Positions 9,092 to 16,526 of a stretch of DNA of 64,000 nt are shown here, one piece after another. Origin of the DNA: Dasytiphilus stammeri_D (GTDB lineage: Bacteria > Pseudomonadota > Gammaproteobacteria > Enterobacterales > Enterobacteriaceae); NCBI GenBank assembly GCA_041941745.1, contig CP145885.1, positions 124,001 to 188,000 on the forward strand, written 5' to 3'. Made by a program: the position numbers and the translations under genes. Each line of letters opens with the position of its first letter. The stretch's first letter is position 1. Below the pieces are notes generated by a model. The model made no database searches. It worked only from the letters and a program-made list of their open reading frames with translations, and was not told the origin of the DNA.

Positions 9092-11014
9092 TTATTTTTT
9101 ATCATCTTTTACTTCTTCAAATTCCGCATCAACTACATCTTTTTCTTTTTTTTCCGCTGATTGACCTGTTTCAGTAGTATTTTCTTGAAAATTTGGTTCT
9201 TGATTTTTAGAATAAGCTAGTAATTTACTTGAAGCTTGTATTAATGCTTGGATTTTTAATTCAATTTTTGCTTTATCTTCTTCTTTTAAAGCTGAATGAA
9301 GATCATTGATGGATTGTTCGATATGATCTTTATCATCTCCAGATAATTTATTACCGAGATCATTTAATTGTTTACGTGTACTATGTATCAAATGATCAGC
9401 TTGATTACGTAACTGAACTAATTCTTCAAATTTACGATCAGATTCCGCATGTGCTTCTGCATCACGTACCATTTTTTTAATTTCTTCTTCTTTCAAACCA
9501 GACGAAGCTTTAATAGTTATTTTTTGTTCTTTTCCACTATTCTTATCTTTTGCTGATACATGTAAAATACCATCAGCATCAATGTCAAAAGTCACTTCTA
9601 TCTGAGGGATACCTCTAGCAGCTGGATAAATACCATCAAGATTAAATTGGCCTAATGATTTATTATTATATGCTTGTTTACGTTCCCCTTGTAAAACATG
9701 AATAGTAACAGCTGATTGATTATCTTCTGCTGTTGAAAATATTTGACTATGTTTAGTAGGAATAGTTGTATTTTTAGCAATTAGTGTTGTCATTATTCCA
9801 CCCATTGTTTCTATTCCTAATGATAAAGGTGTTACATCTAACAATAATACATCTTTTACGTCACCTGCAAGCACGCCACCTTGTACTGCCGCTCCTACAG
9901 CAACCGCTTCATCAGGATTAACATCTTTACGTGGTTCTTTGCCAAAAAACTCAGCTACTTTTGCTTGTACCATTGGCATACGGGTTTGTCCACCAACTAA
10001 TATAACATCATCTATATCAGATACAGATAAATTTGCATCTTGTAATGCTATTCTTAGTGGATCAATGGATTTATTGACTAAGTCTTCTACTAATGATTCT
10101 AATTTAGCTCGTGTAAGTTTTATATTAAGATGTTTCGGTCCAGTAGCATCAGCTGTAATATAAGGCAAATTAACATCTGTTTGTTGTGCTGAAGATAGTT
10201 CAATTTTTGCTTTTTCAGCTGCTTCTTTTAATCGTTGCATAGCAAGTGGATCTTTGTGTAAATTAATTCCTTGATCTCTTTTAAATTCAGATACTAAATA
10301 GTTAATGATACGACTATCAAAATCTTCTCCACCTAGATGGGTATCTCCATTTGTTGCCAAAACCTCAAAAGTTTTTTCTCCATCAACTTCATCTATTTCT
10401 ATGATAGAAATATCAAATGTTCCACCACCTAAATCATATACTGCTATTGTATGATTTCCTTTACCTTTATCAAGTCCATATGCTAAAGCAGCAGCAGTAG
10501 GTTCGTTAATAATACGTTTAACATCAAGACCAGCAATTCTACCAGCATCTTTTGTTGCTTGTCTCTGAGCATCATTAAAATAAGCTGGGACTGTAATAAC
10601 AGCTTCTGTTACAGATTCACCTAAATAATCTTCTGCTGTTTTTTTCATTTTTTTTAATACTTCAGCAGATATTTGTGGAGGTGCCATTTTTTTACCTTTT
10701 ATTTCTAACCAAGCATCTCCATTATCTGCATTTATGATTTTATAAGGCATAATATTAACATCGCGTTGGACTTCTTCGTCTTTAAATTTACGACCAATAA
10801 GACGTTTAATAGCAAATAAGGTATTTTGTGGATTAGTAATGGCTTGACGCTTTGCAGGCTGCCCGACTAATGTTTCTCCATCCTGTGTAAAAGCAATAAT
10901 TGATGGAGTAGTACGGTCACCTTCAGAATTTTCTAATACTCTAGGTTTATTACTTTCCATAATAGCAACACAAGAATTCGTCGTTCCTAAATCAATACCA
11001 ATAATTTTACCCAT
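9092..11014 (-). CDS. dnaK: Chaperone protein DnaK (Hsp70)
   Basis: This ATP-dependent chaperone has 640 residues (E. coli 638). The nucleotide-binding domain has GIDLGTTNSCVA at the start, the YFNDAQRQATKDAG segment and the phosphate loop VYDLGGGTFD. The hydrophobic linker DVLLLDVTPLSLGIET leads to the substrate domain, and the tail ends in the charged EEVKDDKK-type motif. The start ATG at 11014 has GGAG upstream. The upstream region retains sequences resembling both E. coli dnaK heat-shock promoters, so heat induction by sigma-32 is likely. grpE is not in the window. Confidence 0.98.
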   Translation of the reverse strand: MGKIIGIDLGTTNSCVAIMESNKPRVLENSEGDRTTPSIIAFTQDGETLVGQPAKRQAITNPQNTLFAIKRLIGRKFKDEEVQRDVNIMPYKIINADNGDAWLEIKGKKMAPPQISAEVLKKMKKTAEDYLGESVTEAVITVPAYFNDAQRQATKDAGRIAGLDVKRIINEPTAAALAYGLDKGKGNHTIAVYDLGGGTFDISIIEIDEVDGEKTFEVLATNGDTHLGGEDFDSRIINYLVSEFKRDQGINLHKDPLAMQRLKEAAEKAKIELSSAQQTDVNLPYITADATGPKHLNIKLTRAKLESLVEDLVNKSIDPLRIALQDANLSVSDIDDVILVGGQTRMPMVQAKVAEFFGKEPRKDVNPDEAVAVGAAVQGGVLAGDVKDVLLLDVTPLSLGIETMGGIMTTLIAKNTTIPTKHSQIFSTAEDNQSAVTIHVLQGERKQAYNNKSLGQFNLDGIYPAARGIPQIEVTFDIDADGILHVSAKDKNSGKEQKITIKASSGLKEEEIKKMVRDAEAHAESDRKFEELVQLRNQADHLIHSTRKQLNDLGNKLSGDDKDHIEQSINDLHSALKEEDKAKIELKIQALIQASSKLLAYSKNQEPNFQENTTETGQSAEKKEKDVVDAEFEEVKDDKK

Positions 11015-11058
11015 TTAAATGTCTCCACTAATGTATTATATGAGTGTGAACCCTTACT

Positions 11059-11087
11059 TAATAAGGGCAAATTATTGTATTACAAAC
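11059..11087 (-). promoter_or_regulatory. Possible second heat-shock promoter (P2-like) of dnaK
   Basis: On the minus strand, CCCTTATTA (complement of 11059-11067) resembles a sigma-32 -10 element. GTTTGTAA (complement of 11080-11087) is a poor -35. The surrounding bases resemble the E. coli dnaK P2 region as I remember it. A six-base stem (11051-11056 with 11062-11067) overlaps the -10. This call is much weaker than P1. Confidence 0.35.
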
Positions 11088-11122
11088 GCCCATTATATAT
11101 ATTTACAGGTTCTTATTTATCT

Positions 11123-11155
11123 TAAATTGGGCTTATTTTTGTTATCATCAAGGGG
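11123..11155 (-). promoter_or_regulatory. Sigma-32 heat-shock promoter (P1-like) of dnaKJ
   Basis: Reading the minus strand, CCCCTTGATGA (CTTGAT is the complement of 11147-11152) is followed after 15 bases by CCCAATTTA (complement of 11123-11131). This matches the sigma-32 consensus and closely resembles E. coli dnaK P1, which has CTTGAT and CCCCATTTA. It lies about 110-140 bases before the dnaK start. Confidence 0.7.
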
Positions 11156-11279
11156 TTATTTGTAAAAAAAAAATTATATAATTATACCAGATATATATTT
11201 AAGGATATAAACATTAAATCTAATTTAGTTTAATTATTAATCTATTAGAGAGATATAATAACTTGCAAAAATATTTATA

Positions 11280-11305
11280 TACCGTAAAATCCCGATTTTA
11301 CGGTA
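11280..11305. repeat. Perfect 12-bp inverted repeat (hairpin) upstream of metK
   Basis: The arms TACCGTAAAATC (11280-11291) and GATTTTACGGTA (11294-11305) are exact complements around a two-base CC centre. The arms contain several G/C pairs, unusual for intergenic DNA here. Six A residues follow on the plus strand. It could be an operator, a leader hairpin, or the relic terminator of a deleted gene. Confidence 0.7.
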
Positions 11306-11431
11306 AAAAATAATGTATATTTTTATTATTATTCATTTGATATCTGATAAATAAAAAATAATCATTCTATATAAAAATATATACCCTATTTATTAAAATA
11401 TATTAATTTGAATTAAGGATAATGAAATAAA

Positions 11432-12580
11432 ATGGATGAATACCTTTTCACTTCTGAATCTGTATCAGAAGGACATCCAGATAAAATTGCTGATCAAATT
11501 TCTGATGCTATATTAGATGCTATAATAATACAAGATTTAAAAGCACGTGTAGCATGTGAAACTTATGTAAAAACAGGCATGGTATTAGTTGGGGGGGAAA
11601 TAACAACAAGTGCTTACATAGATATTGAAGAAATTGTACGTAATACTGTCCGAAATATTGGATATATACATTCTGATATGGGTTTTGATGCTAATTCTTG
11701 TGCAGTGATAAATACAATTGGTAAGCAATCTTTAGATATCAATCAAGGGATTGAACATAAGATAGCCTTAGAACAAGGAGCCGGTGATCAAGGTTTAATG
11801 TTCGGATATGCGACAAATGAAACAAATGTATTTATGCCAGCTCCTTTAACTTATGCTCATCTTTTAGTAAAACGCCAATCATTTTTACGTAAAAAAGGAA
11901 TTTTGTCCTGGTTACGCCCTGATGCTAAAAGTCAAGTAACATTGAAATATAAAAAAGGGAAAATTATCAGTGTTGATACGGTAGTCATATCTACCCAACA
12001 TAGTGAAAATATAACGCAAAAAGAATTAAAAGAAGCAGTTATGGAAGAAATTATTAAACCAATTTTACCTATAAAATGGTTAAATAATAAAACAAAATAT
12101 TTTATTAATCCTACTGGAAGATTTGTAATTGGCGGGCCAATGGGAGATTGTGGATTAACCGGCCGTAAAATCATTGTAGATACTTATGGTGGTATGGCAC
12201 GTCATGGAGGTGGTTCATTTTCTGGTAAAGATCCTTCAAAAGTAGATAGATCTGCTGCCTATGCGGCCCGATATGTAGCTAAAAATATAGTAGCTGCTGG
12301 TTTAGCAGATCGATGTGAAATTCAGTTATCTTACGCTATTGGAATAGCTTATCCTACTTCTATTATGATAGATACTTTTGGCACCGGGAAAATATCTAGT
12401 GAAAACATTATTCTTATAGTAAGAAAAAATTTTGATCTGCGTCCATATGGAATAATCAGCATGCTAAATTTGTTACAACCTATTTATCAAGAAACAGCAA
12501 GCTATGGCCATTTTGGCAGGGATCATTTTCCATGGGAAAAAATTGATAAAATAGATCAATTACGGGAAGCTGCTTTTTAA
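11432..12580 (+). CDS. metK: S-adenosylmethionine synthetase
   Basis: MetK makes S-adenosylmethionine from methionine and ATP; it is the cell's methyl donor source, used here by RsmE, TrmB and the radical-SAM enzyme EpmB. It has 382 residues (E. coli 384). Visible signatures are TSESVSEGHPDK at the N-terminus, GAGDQGLMFGYA in the middle and the phosphate loop GGGSFSGKDPSKVDRS. The ATG at 11432 gives the family N-terminus, with AAGGAT upstream. It begins a same-strand run metK-rsmE-gshB-yqgF-yggT that keeps the E. coli order, with galP, endA and yqgE removed. Confidence 0.98.
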   Translation: MDEYLFTSESVSEGHPDKIADQISDAILDAIIIQDLKARVACETYVKTGMVLVGGEITTSAYIDIEEIVRNTVRNIGYIHSDMGFDANSCAVINTIGKQSLDINQGIEHKIALEQGAGDQGLMFGYATNETNVFMPAPLTYAHLLVKRQSFLRKKGILSWLRPDAKSQVTLKYKKGKIISVDTVVISTQHSENITQKELKEAVMEEIIKPILPIKWLNNKTKYFINPTGRFVIGGPMGDCGLTGRKIIVDTYGGMARHGGGSFSGKDPSKVDRSAAYAARYVAKNIVAAGLADRCEIQLSYAIGIAYPTSIMIDTFGTGKISSENIILIVRKNFDLRPYGIISMLNLLQPIYQETASYGHFGRDHFPWEKIDKIDQLREAAF

Positions 12581-12620
12581 AAAAACTAAAATCCCCATTT
12601 AGAGGCAATAAAATAAAAGG

Positions 12621-13367
12621 ATGAGACCTCCTAGAATATATTATTCTGGCCAATTAAAAATTGGGAAAAAAATAATTCTTAATAAGAAAATTAGTCATTA
12701 TCTTCGTAATGTATTACGAATGAAATATTTGTTTAAATTAGTACTTTTTAATGGGCAAAATTTAACTTTTAATGCTAATATCATTAATATAAATAGAAAA
12801 TATGTAACAGTACAAATCTATTCTATTCAAAAAAAGAATATTGAATCACCCTTATTCCTACATTTAGGCCAAATTATTTCTAGTAATGAAGTAATGCAAT
12901 TTTCTATTCAAAAATCAGTAGAACTTGGAGTCAGTGTAATTACTCCACTATTAGCTACCCATTGCAACATACAAGATAATAATTTTGAGTGGTTAAAAAA
13001 AAAACAAGCGCATTGGCAAAAAATAGCTTTAGCTGCATGCGCCCAATGTGGACGGAATTATATTCCTGAAGTTCAAAAACCAATTAAATTAGAAACATGG
13101 TGTGCCCAACAAACAGATTGTAAAAAAATATATTTTCACCAATACTATAAGCAACAATTTACTAATATATTTCCATATAAATTTAGTAAATTTAGATTAT
13201 TAATTGGTCCTGAAGGAGGCTTTACCAATAATGAAATTAGTATGATGATTCATCATGGCTTCAATAATATTTGTCTTGGACCACGAATATTACGTACAGA
13301 AACTGCCGTGATTGCCGCAATCACAATATTACAAGCATATTTCGGTGATTTAATTAAGGATATATAA
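12621..13367 (+). CDS. rsmE: 16S rRNA m3U1498 methyltransferase
   Basis: RsmE methylates U1498 of 16S rRNA using SAM. It is a SPOUT-family enzyme of 248 residues (E. coli 243). The knotted C-terminal SAM site is visible as LIGPEGGFTNNEI and LGPRILRTETA, after the N-terminal PUA-like segment starting MRPPRIYY. The ATG at 12621 follows AAAAGG directly. It lies 40 bases after metK and five bases before gshB, so it is probably co-transcribed with them. A run of ten A at 12995-13004 inside the gene is slippage-prone, but the frame is intact as given. Confidence 0.96.
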   Translation: MRPPRIYYSGQLKIGKKIILNKKISHYLRNVLRMKYLFKLVLFNGQNLTFNANIININRKYVTVQIYSIQKKNIESPLFLHLGQIISSNEVMQFSIQKSVELGVSVITPLLATHCNIQDNNFEWLKKKQAHWQKIALAACAQCGRNYIPEVQKPIKLETWCAQQTDCKKIYFHQYYKQQFTNIFPYKFSKFRLLIGPEGGFTNNEISMMIHHGFNNICLGPRILRTETAVIAAITILQAYFGDLIKDI

Positions 13368-13371
13368 TTGA

Positions 13372-14322
13372 ATGATTAAATTAGGAATAGTTATGGATCC
13401 CATCCATACGATTAATATCAAAAAAGATACTACTTTTGCAATATTATTGCAAGCACAACAACGTTATTATGATATTTTTTATATGGAAATGCAAGATCTT
13501 TATATATTAGAAGGGATTGCATATGCACGGACACGTAAGTTACAGGTTAAAGATGATATAAATGGATGGTTTTCATTTGGAGTTGAGCAACATATCACTC
13601 TAGATTATCTAGATGTAATCATTATGAGAAAAAATCCTCCATTTGATACAGAACTTATTTATGCTACTTATATACTCGAATTAGCAGAAAATAAAGGCAC
13701 GCTTATTATAAATAAGCCACAAAGTTTACGTGACTGTAATGAAAAAATTTTCATAACTTGGTTTCCGGATTTCATAATTGACACATTAGTAACTAGGAAT
13801 GCACATCAAATTATTGATTTTTGGAAAAAACATGGAGATATTATTTTAAAACCTTTAGATAGTATGGGAGGTCATTTAATTTTTAAGATTACTAAAAATG
13901 ATCCAAATTTATCAGTAATAATTGAAATATTAACTAATTATGGAAATCGATATTGTATGGTACAAAAGTTTATTCCTGATATTTCTCAGGGAGATAAACG
14001 TATCTTCATCATTGATGGTCAACCGATTCCTTATTGTTTAGCAAGAATTCCATTACCAGGAGAAATCCGTGGAAATCTAATGGCAGGAGGTCATGGAAAA
14101 GTTCAATCTTTATCTTCAAAAGATTGGGAAATTGCACATTATGTTAGTCCAATTTTGCAAAAAAAAGGATTATTATTTGTAGGATTGGATATTATTGGCG
14201 ATAAGTTAACAGAAATTAATATAACAAGTCCTACTTGTGTTCGAGAAATTGAGGCAGAATGTACAATTTCTATTACTGGAATGTTTTTGGATATTATTGA
14301 AAAACGTTTAAAACGTAAATAA
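13372..14322 (+). CDS. gshB: Glutathione synthetase
   Basis: GshB joins gamma-glutamylcysteine and glycine with ATP to make glutathione. It has 316 residues (E. coli 315) and aligns end to end (MIKLGIVMDPI at the start, EINITSPTCVREIEAE near the end). It is an ATP-grasp enzyme with KPLDSMGGHLIF in the ATP-binding loop and GNLMAGG further on. It begins five bases after the rsmE stop, as in the E. coli rsmE-gshB pair. gshA is not in the window. Confidence 0.97.
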   Translation: MIKLGIVMDPIHTINIKKDTTFAILLQAQQRYYDIFYMEMQDLYILEGIAYARTRKLQVKDDINGWFSFGVEQHITLDYLDVIIMRKNPPFDTELIYATYILELAENKGTLIINKPQSLRDCNEKIFITWFPDFIIDTLVTRNAHQIIDFWKKHGDIILKPLDSMGGHLIFKITKNDPNLSVIIEILTNYGNRYCMVQKFIPDISQGDKRIFIIDGQPIPYCLARIPLPGEIRGNLMAGGHGKVQSLSSKDWEIAHYVSPILQKKGLLFVGLDIIGDKLTEINITSPTCVREIEAECTISITGMFLDIIEKRLKRK

Positions 14323-14386
14323 TATAATATTATTTATTATATATGAATTAAATTAGCTCATTCATCCCCCACCAGGGAGTCTTACG

Positions 14387-14809
14387 ATGATACATCAAAC
14401 TTTATTAGCTTTTGATTTTGGACTGAAAAGTATTGGGGTTGCTGTCGGACAAACTATAACTAATACTGCAAGTCCTTTACCAGCTATAAAAGCATATTAT
14501 GGAATACCAGATTGGCTTAAAATTTATGCATTAATTACAGAATGGCAACCAAATAAGATTATTGTTGGGTTACCAATACAGTTAGATGGCTCAGAATACT
14601 ATTTAACCATTCGTACGCGTATTTTTGCTAACTATATATCTAATCATTATGGAATTCCAGTCAATTTACATGATGAAAGATTAACTACAGTAGAAGCACG
14701 AAATACATTATTTACGAGGGGTGGGTTTAGAGCCTTAAAAAAAGGTAAAATAGATTCTATTGCAGCTGTTTTTATCTTAGAAAGTTGTTTGTCTAACTTA
14801 AAACATTGA
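14387..14809 (+). CDS. yqgF: Holliday-junction-resolvase-like RNase YqgF/RuvX
   Basis: This RNase H-fold protein of 140 residues (E. coli 138) is implicated in 16S pre-rRNA 5' maturation; it was earlier named RuvX as a putative resolvase. The family motifs are visible: FDFGLKSIGVAVG at the N-terminus, IIVGLPIQLDGSE in the middle, and DERLTT with DSIAAVFIL near the end, supplying the acidic active-site residues. It starts at ATG 14387 after GGGAG. It follows gshB by 64 bases, with the usual intervening yqgE missing. Confidence 0.95.
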   Translation: MIHQTLLAFDFGLKSIGVAVGQTITNTASPLPAIKAYYGIPDWLKIYALITEWQPNKIIVGLPIQLDGSEYYLTIRTRIFANYISNHYGIPVNLHDERLTTVEARNTLFTRGGFRALKKGKIDSIAAVFILESCLSNLKH

Positions 14810-14860
14810 TTTTTATATTTTATAATTAAAAACTAAAATTGATATTTTTCACAAAAATAT

Positions 14861-14881
14861 GTAGTTGATGCTATCAACTAC
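14861..14881 (+). terminator. Hairpin downstream of yqgF, possible terminator
   Basis: The arms GTAGTTGAT (14861-14869) and ATCAACTAC (14873-14881) pair perfectly around a three-base loop, 51 bases after the yqgF stop. No strong T-tract follows, so it may instead be an RNA-stabilising hairpin or part of the yggT leader. Confidence 0.4.
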
Positions 14882-14994
14882 TTTGATCACAATTAATTTT
14901 TTAATTTAAAAAAAAAAAATATTTAATTAAATATTCTCCCCAAATAAATAGTATTTATAATTTATATTCCATGTATTAATAATTAAGGAATAGT

Positions 14995-15546
14995 ATGCTC
15001 ATATTGTATTTTATAGTTAAAACAATAATAGATATATATGTTATGATGTTACTTTTACGTAGTTGGTTGCAATGGTTTAATATAGAAAGATATAATCCTT
15101 TTAGTCATTCTTTATTTAAAAAAACAGAACCTGTTTTAAAATTATTTCGATATATTATACCATATAAAACTACAGCAATTATAATGGCTTTGTTATTAAC
15201 AACATTAAAATATCCGTTAATGATATTTTTCTTATCTGGAAAAATATATTTTTTATCGATAAATATATTTTTTATTGGTATGATAAGTTTGCTAAAATCT
15301 GCAGGATATCTTGTTATATGGGTTCTTATTATCCGTTCTATGATAAGTTGGATTCACCCCTATTATCATCCACTCTATAATATATTATGGCAACTAACTG
15401 AGCCAATAATTGCACCAATAAGAAATATTATACCACCTATTGGGGGTATAGATTTTTCTCCTATGCTTATTATTATAATATTAAATATATTTAATTATCT
15501 AGGTAATTTTATATTACCCGAAATATGGAACTCATTAATTTTTTAA
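14995..15546 (+). CDS. yggT: YggT family inner-membrane protein
   Basis: This 183-residue membrane protein (E. coli YggT 188) has two copies of the YGGT module. Each is a hydrophobic helix followed by a WxxP/NPFSHSLF-like amphipathic stretch (LRSWLQWFNIERYNPFSHSLF, then SMISWIHPYYHPLYNILWQLTEPIIAPIR). In E. coli it is a poorly characterised protein; homologues have been linked to cell shape, division or osmotic tolerance. I infer an inner-membrane location. AAGGAATAGT precedes the ATG at 14995. Confidence 0.9.
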   Translation: MLILYFIVKTIIDIYVMMLLLRSWLQWFNIERYNPFSHSLFKKTEPVLKLFRYIIPYKTTAIIMALLLTTLKYPLMIFFLSGKIYFLSINIFFIGMISLLKSAGYLVIWVLIIRSMISWIHPYYHPLYNILWQLTEPIIAPIRNIIPPIGGIDFSPMLIIIILNIFNYLGNFILPEIWNSLIF

Positions 15547-15594
15547 TAAAAATTAATTTTTTTATAAAAAATAACATCAATATTAATAATTTAA

Positions 15595-16302
15595 TTATTT
15601 ATTAATGATTTTTTTAAACATTAAATCAATAATTTGATTACCTTTTTTATAACCAATTTGTTCAAATTTAGTTAATGGACGTGTTTTTGGACGATTAATG
15701 TAATCTTTTGTTAGAGATAAATTTTTATAACCTGAAATAGCATTCATTACATTTAATATATGTTTAGCATAATTTATGCAATCAGTTGCTATATGAAAAA
15801 TACCATTTAGCTTTAATCTATGTAAAATTAAATGAGCAAAATTAGTTTGAACAATTCGACGTTTATTATGACGTCTCTTTTGCCAAGGATCTGGAAAATA
15901 AAGTTGTAAAATAGAAATTGAATTATGTGGAATCATGGTTTCAATTACTTCCACTGCATCATGACATATGATTCGTATATTTAAAAGACCTATTTTACGT
16001 GCTAAATTTAAACAGTTCCCTATTCCTGGTAGGTAAACTTCAATACCAATAAAATATTTATTGGGATATTTTAATGCTTGTTGTATTAATTCAAATCCCA
16101 TACCAAAACCAATATTTAATACAATCTGTTTTTTTTTAATGTTACCAAATAATTTATCTATATCTAAATATTGTGGGGAATATAATATTCCCATGAGTGG
16201 CCAATAATAATCTAAAGCATATTTTTGAGCCTTAGTTATTCGTCCATTTCTACAAACAAAACTACGTATTCTACATCTAGAGACTTTTTTTTCTAATTGC
16301 AT
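15595..16302 (-). CDS. trmB: tRNA (guanine-N7)-methyltransferase
   Basis: TrmB makes m7G46 in the variable loop of many tRNAs, using SAM. It has 235 residues (E. coli 239). The SAM motif is LNIGFGMG, the acidic motif is IGIEVYLPG, and the catalytic region is YFPDPWQKRRHNKRRIVQ; TKFEQIGYKKG near the end binds tRNA. The C-terminal part aligns to the last helix. It is antisense to its neighbours. In E. coli it points the same way as yggT, so this gene or the block beside it has been inverted. Confidence 0.95.
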   Translation of the reverse strand: MQLEKKVSRCRIRSFVCRNGRITKAQKYALDYYWPLMGILYSPQYLDIDKLFGNIKKKQIVLNIGFGMGFELIQQALKYPNKYFIGIEVYLPGIGNCLNLARKIGLLNIRIICHDAVEVIETMIPHNSISILQLYFPDPWQKRRHNKRRIVQTNFAHLILHRLKLNGIFHIATDCINYAKHILNVMNAISGYKNLSLTKDYINRPKTRPLTKFEQIGYKKGNQIIDLMFKKIINK

Positions 16303-16377
16303 TTATATTTTATTTAATAAATATGAAATTTTACACTATATATATTATAACTACTTATTATCAATAGTATTATAATA

Positions 16378-16424
16378 TTGATAGTTATCTTTGTTCTCTA
16401 TAAATATCTAACGCATGTTAGATA
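16378..16424 (+). promoter_or_regulatory. Candidate tktA promoter with a downstream dyad
   Basis: TTGATA at 16378-16383 and TATAAA at 16399-16404 are separated by 15 bases, a short spacer, so the promoter call is weak. Directly after it, TATCTAAC (16405-16412) and GTTAGATA (16417-16424) form a perfect eight-base dyad around GCAT. The dyad would sit at the start of the transcript, as an operator or a 5' hairpin. Confidence 0.35.
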
Positions 16425-16526
16425 CAGACAATATACCTTAACCACTAATATATGTTAATCTAAAATATTAGTTTGTAAGTTTTTTAATTTTAATAAAGTA
16501 TAAAATTTATTTCAGGGGAGCAATAA

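Larger units (their letters stand above)
11015..11431. other. Divergent intergenic region between dnaK and metK
   Basis: These 417 bases hold the dnaK heat-shock promoters on the left and a perfect 12-bp inverted repeat at 11280-11305. AAGGAT stands before metK. No open frame is recognisable. In E. coli these two genes are far apart, so this is a rearrangement junction. I saw no MetJ met-box. Confidence 0.75.
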
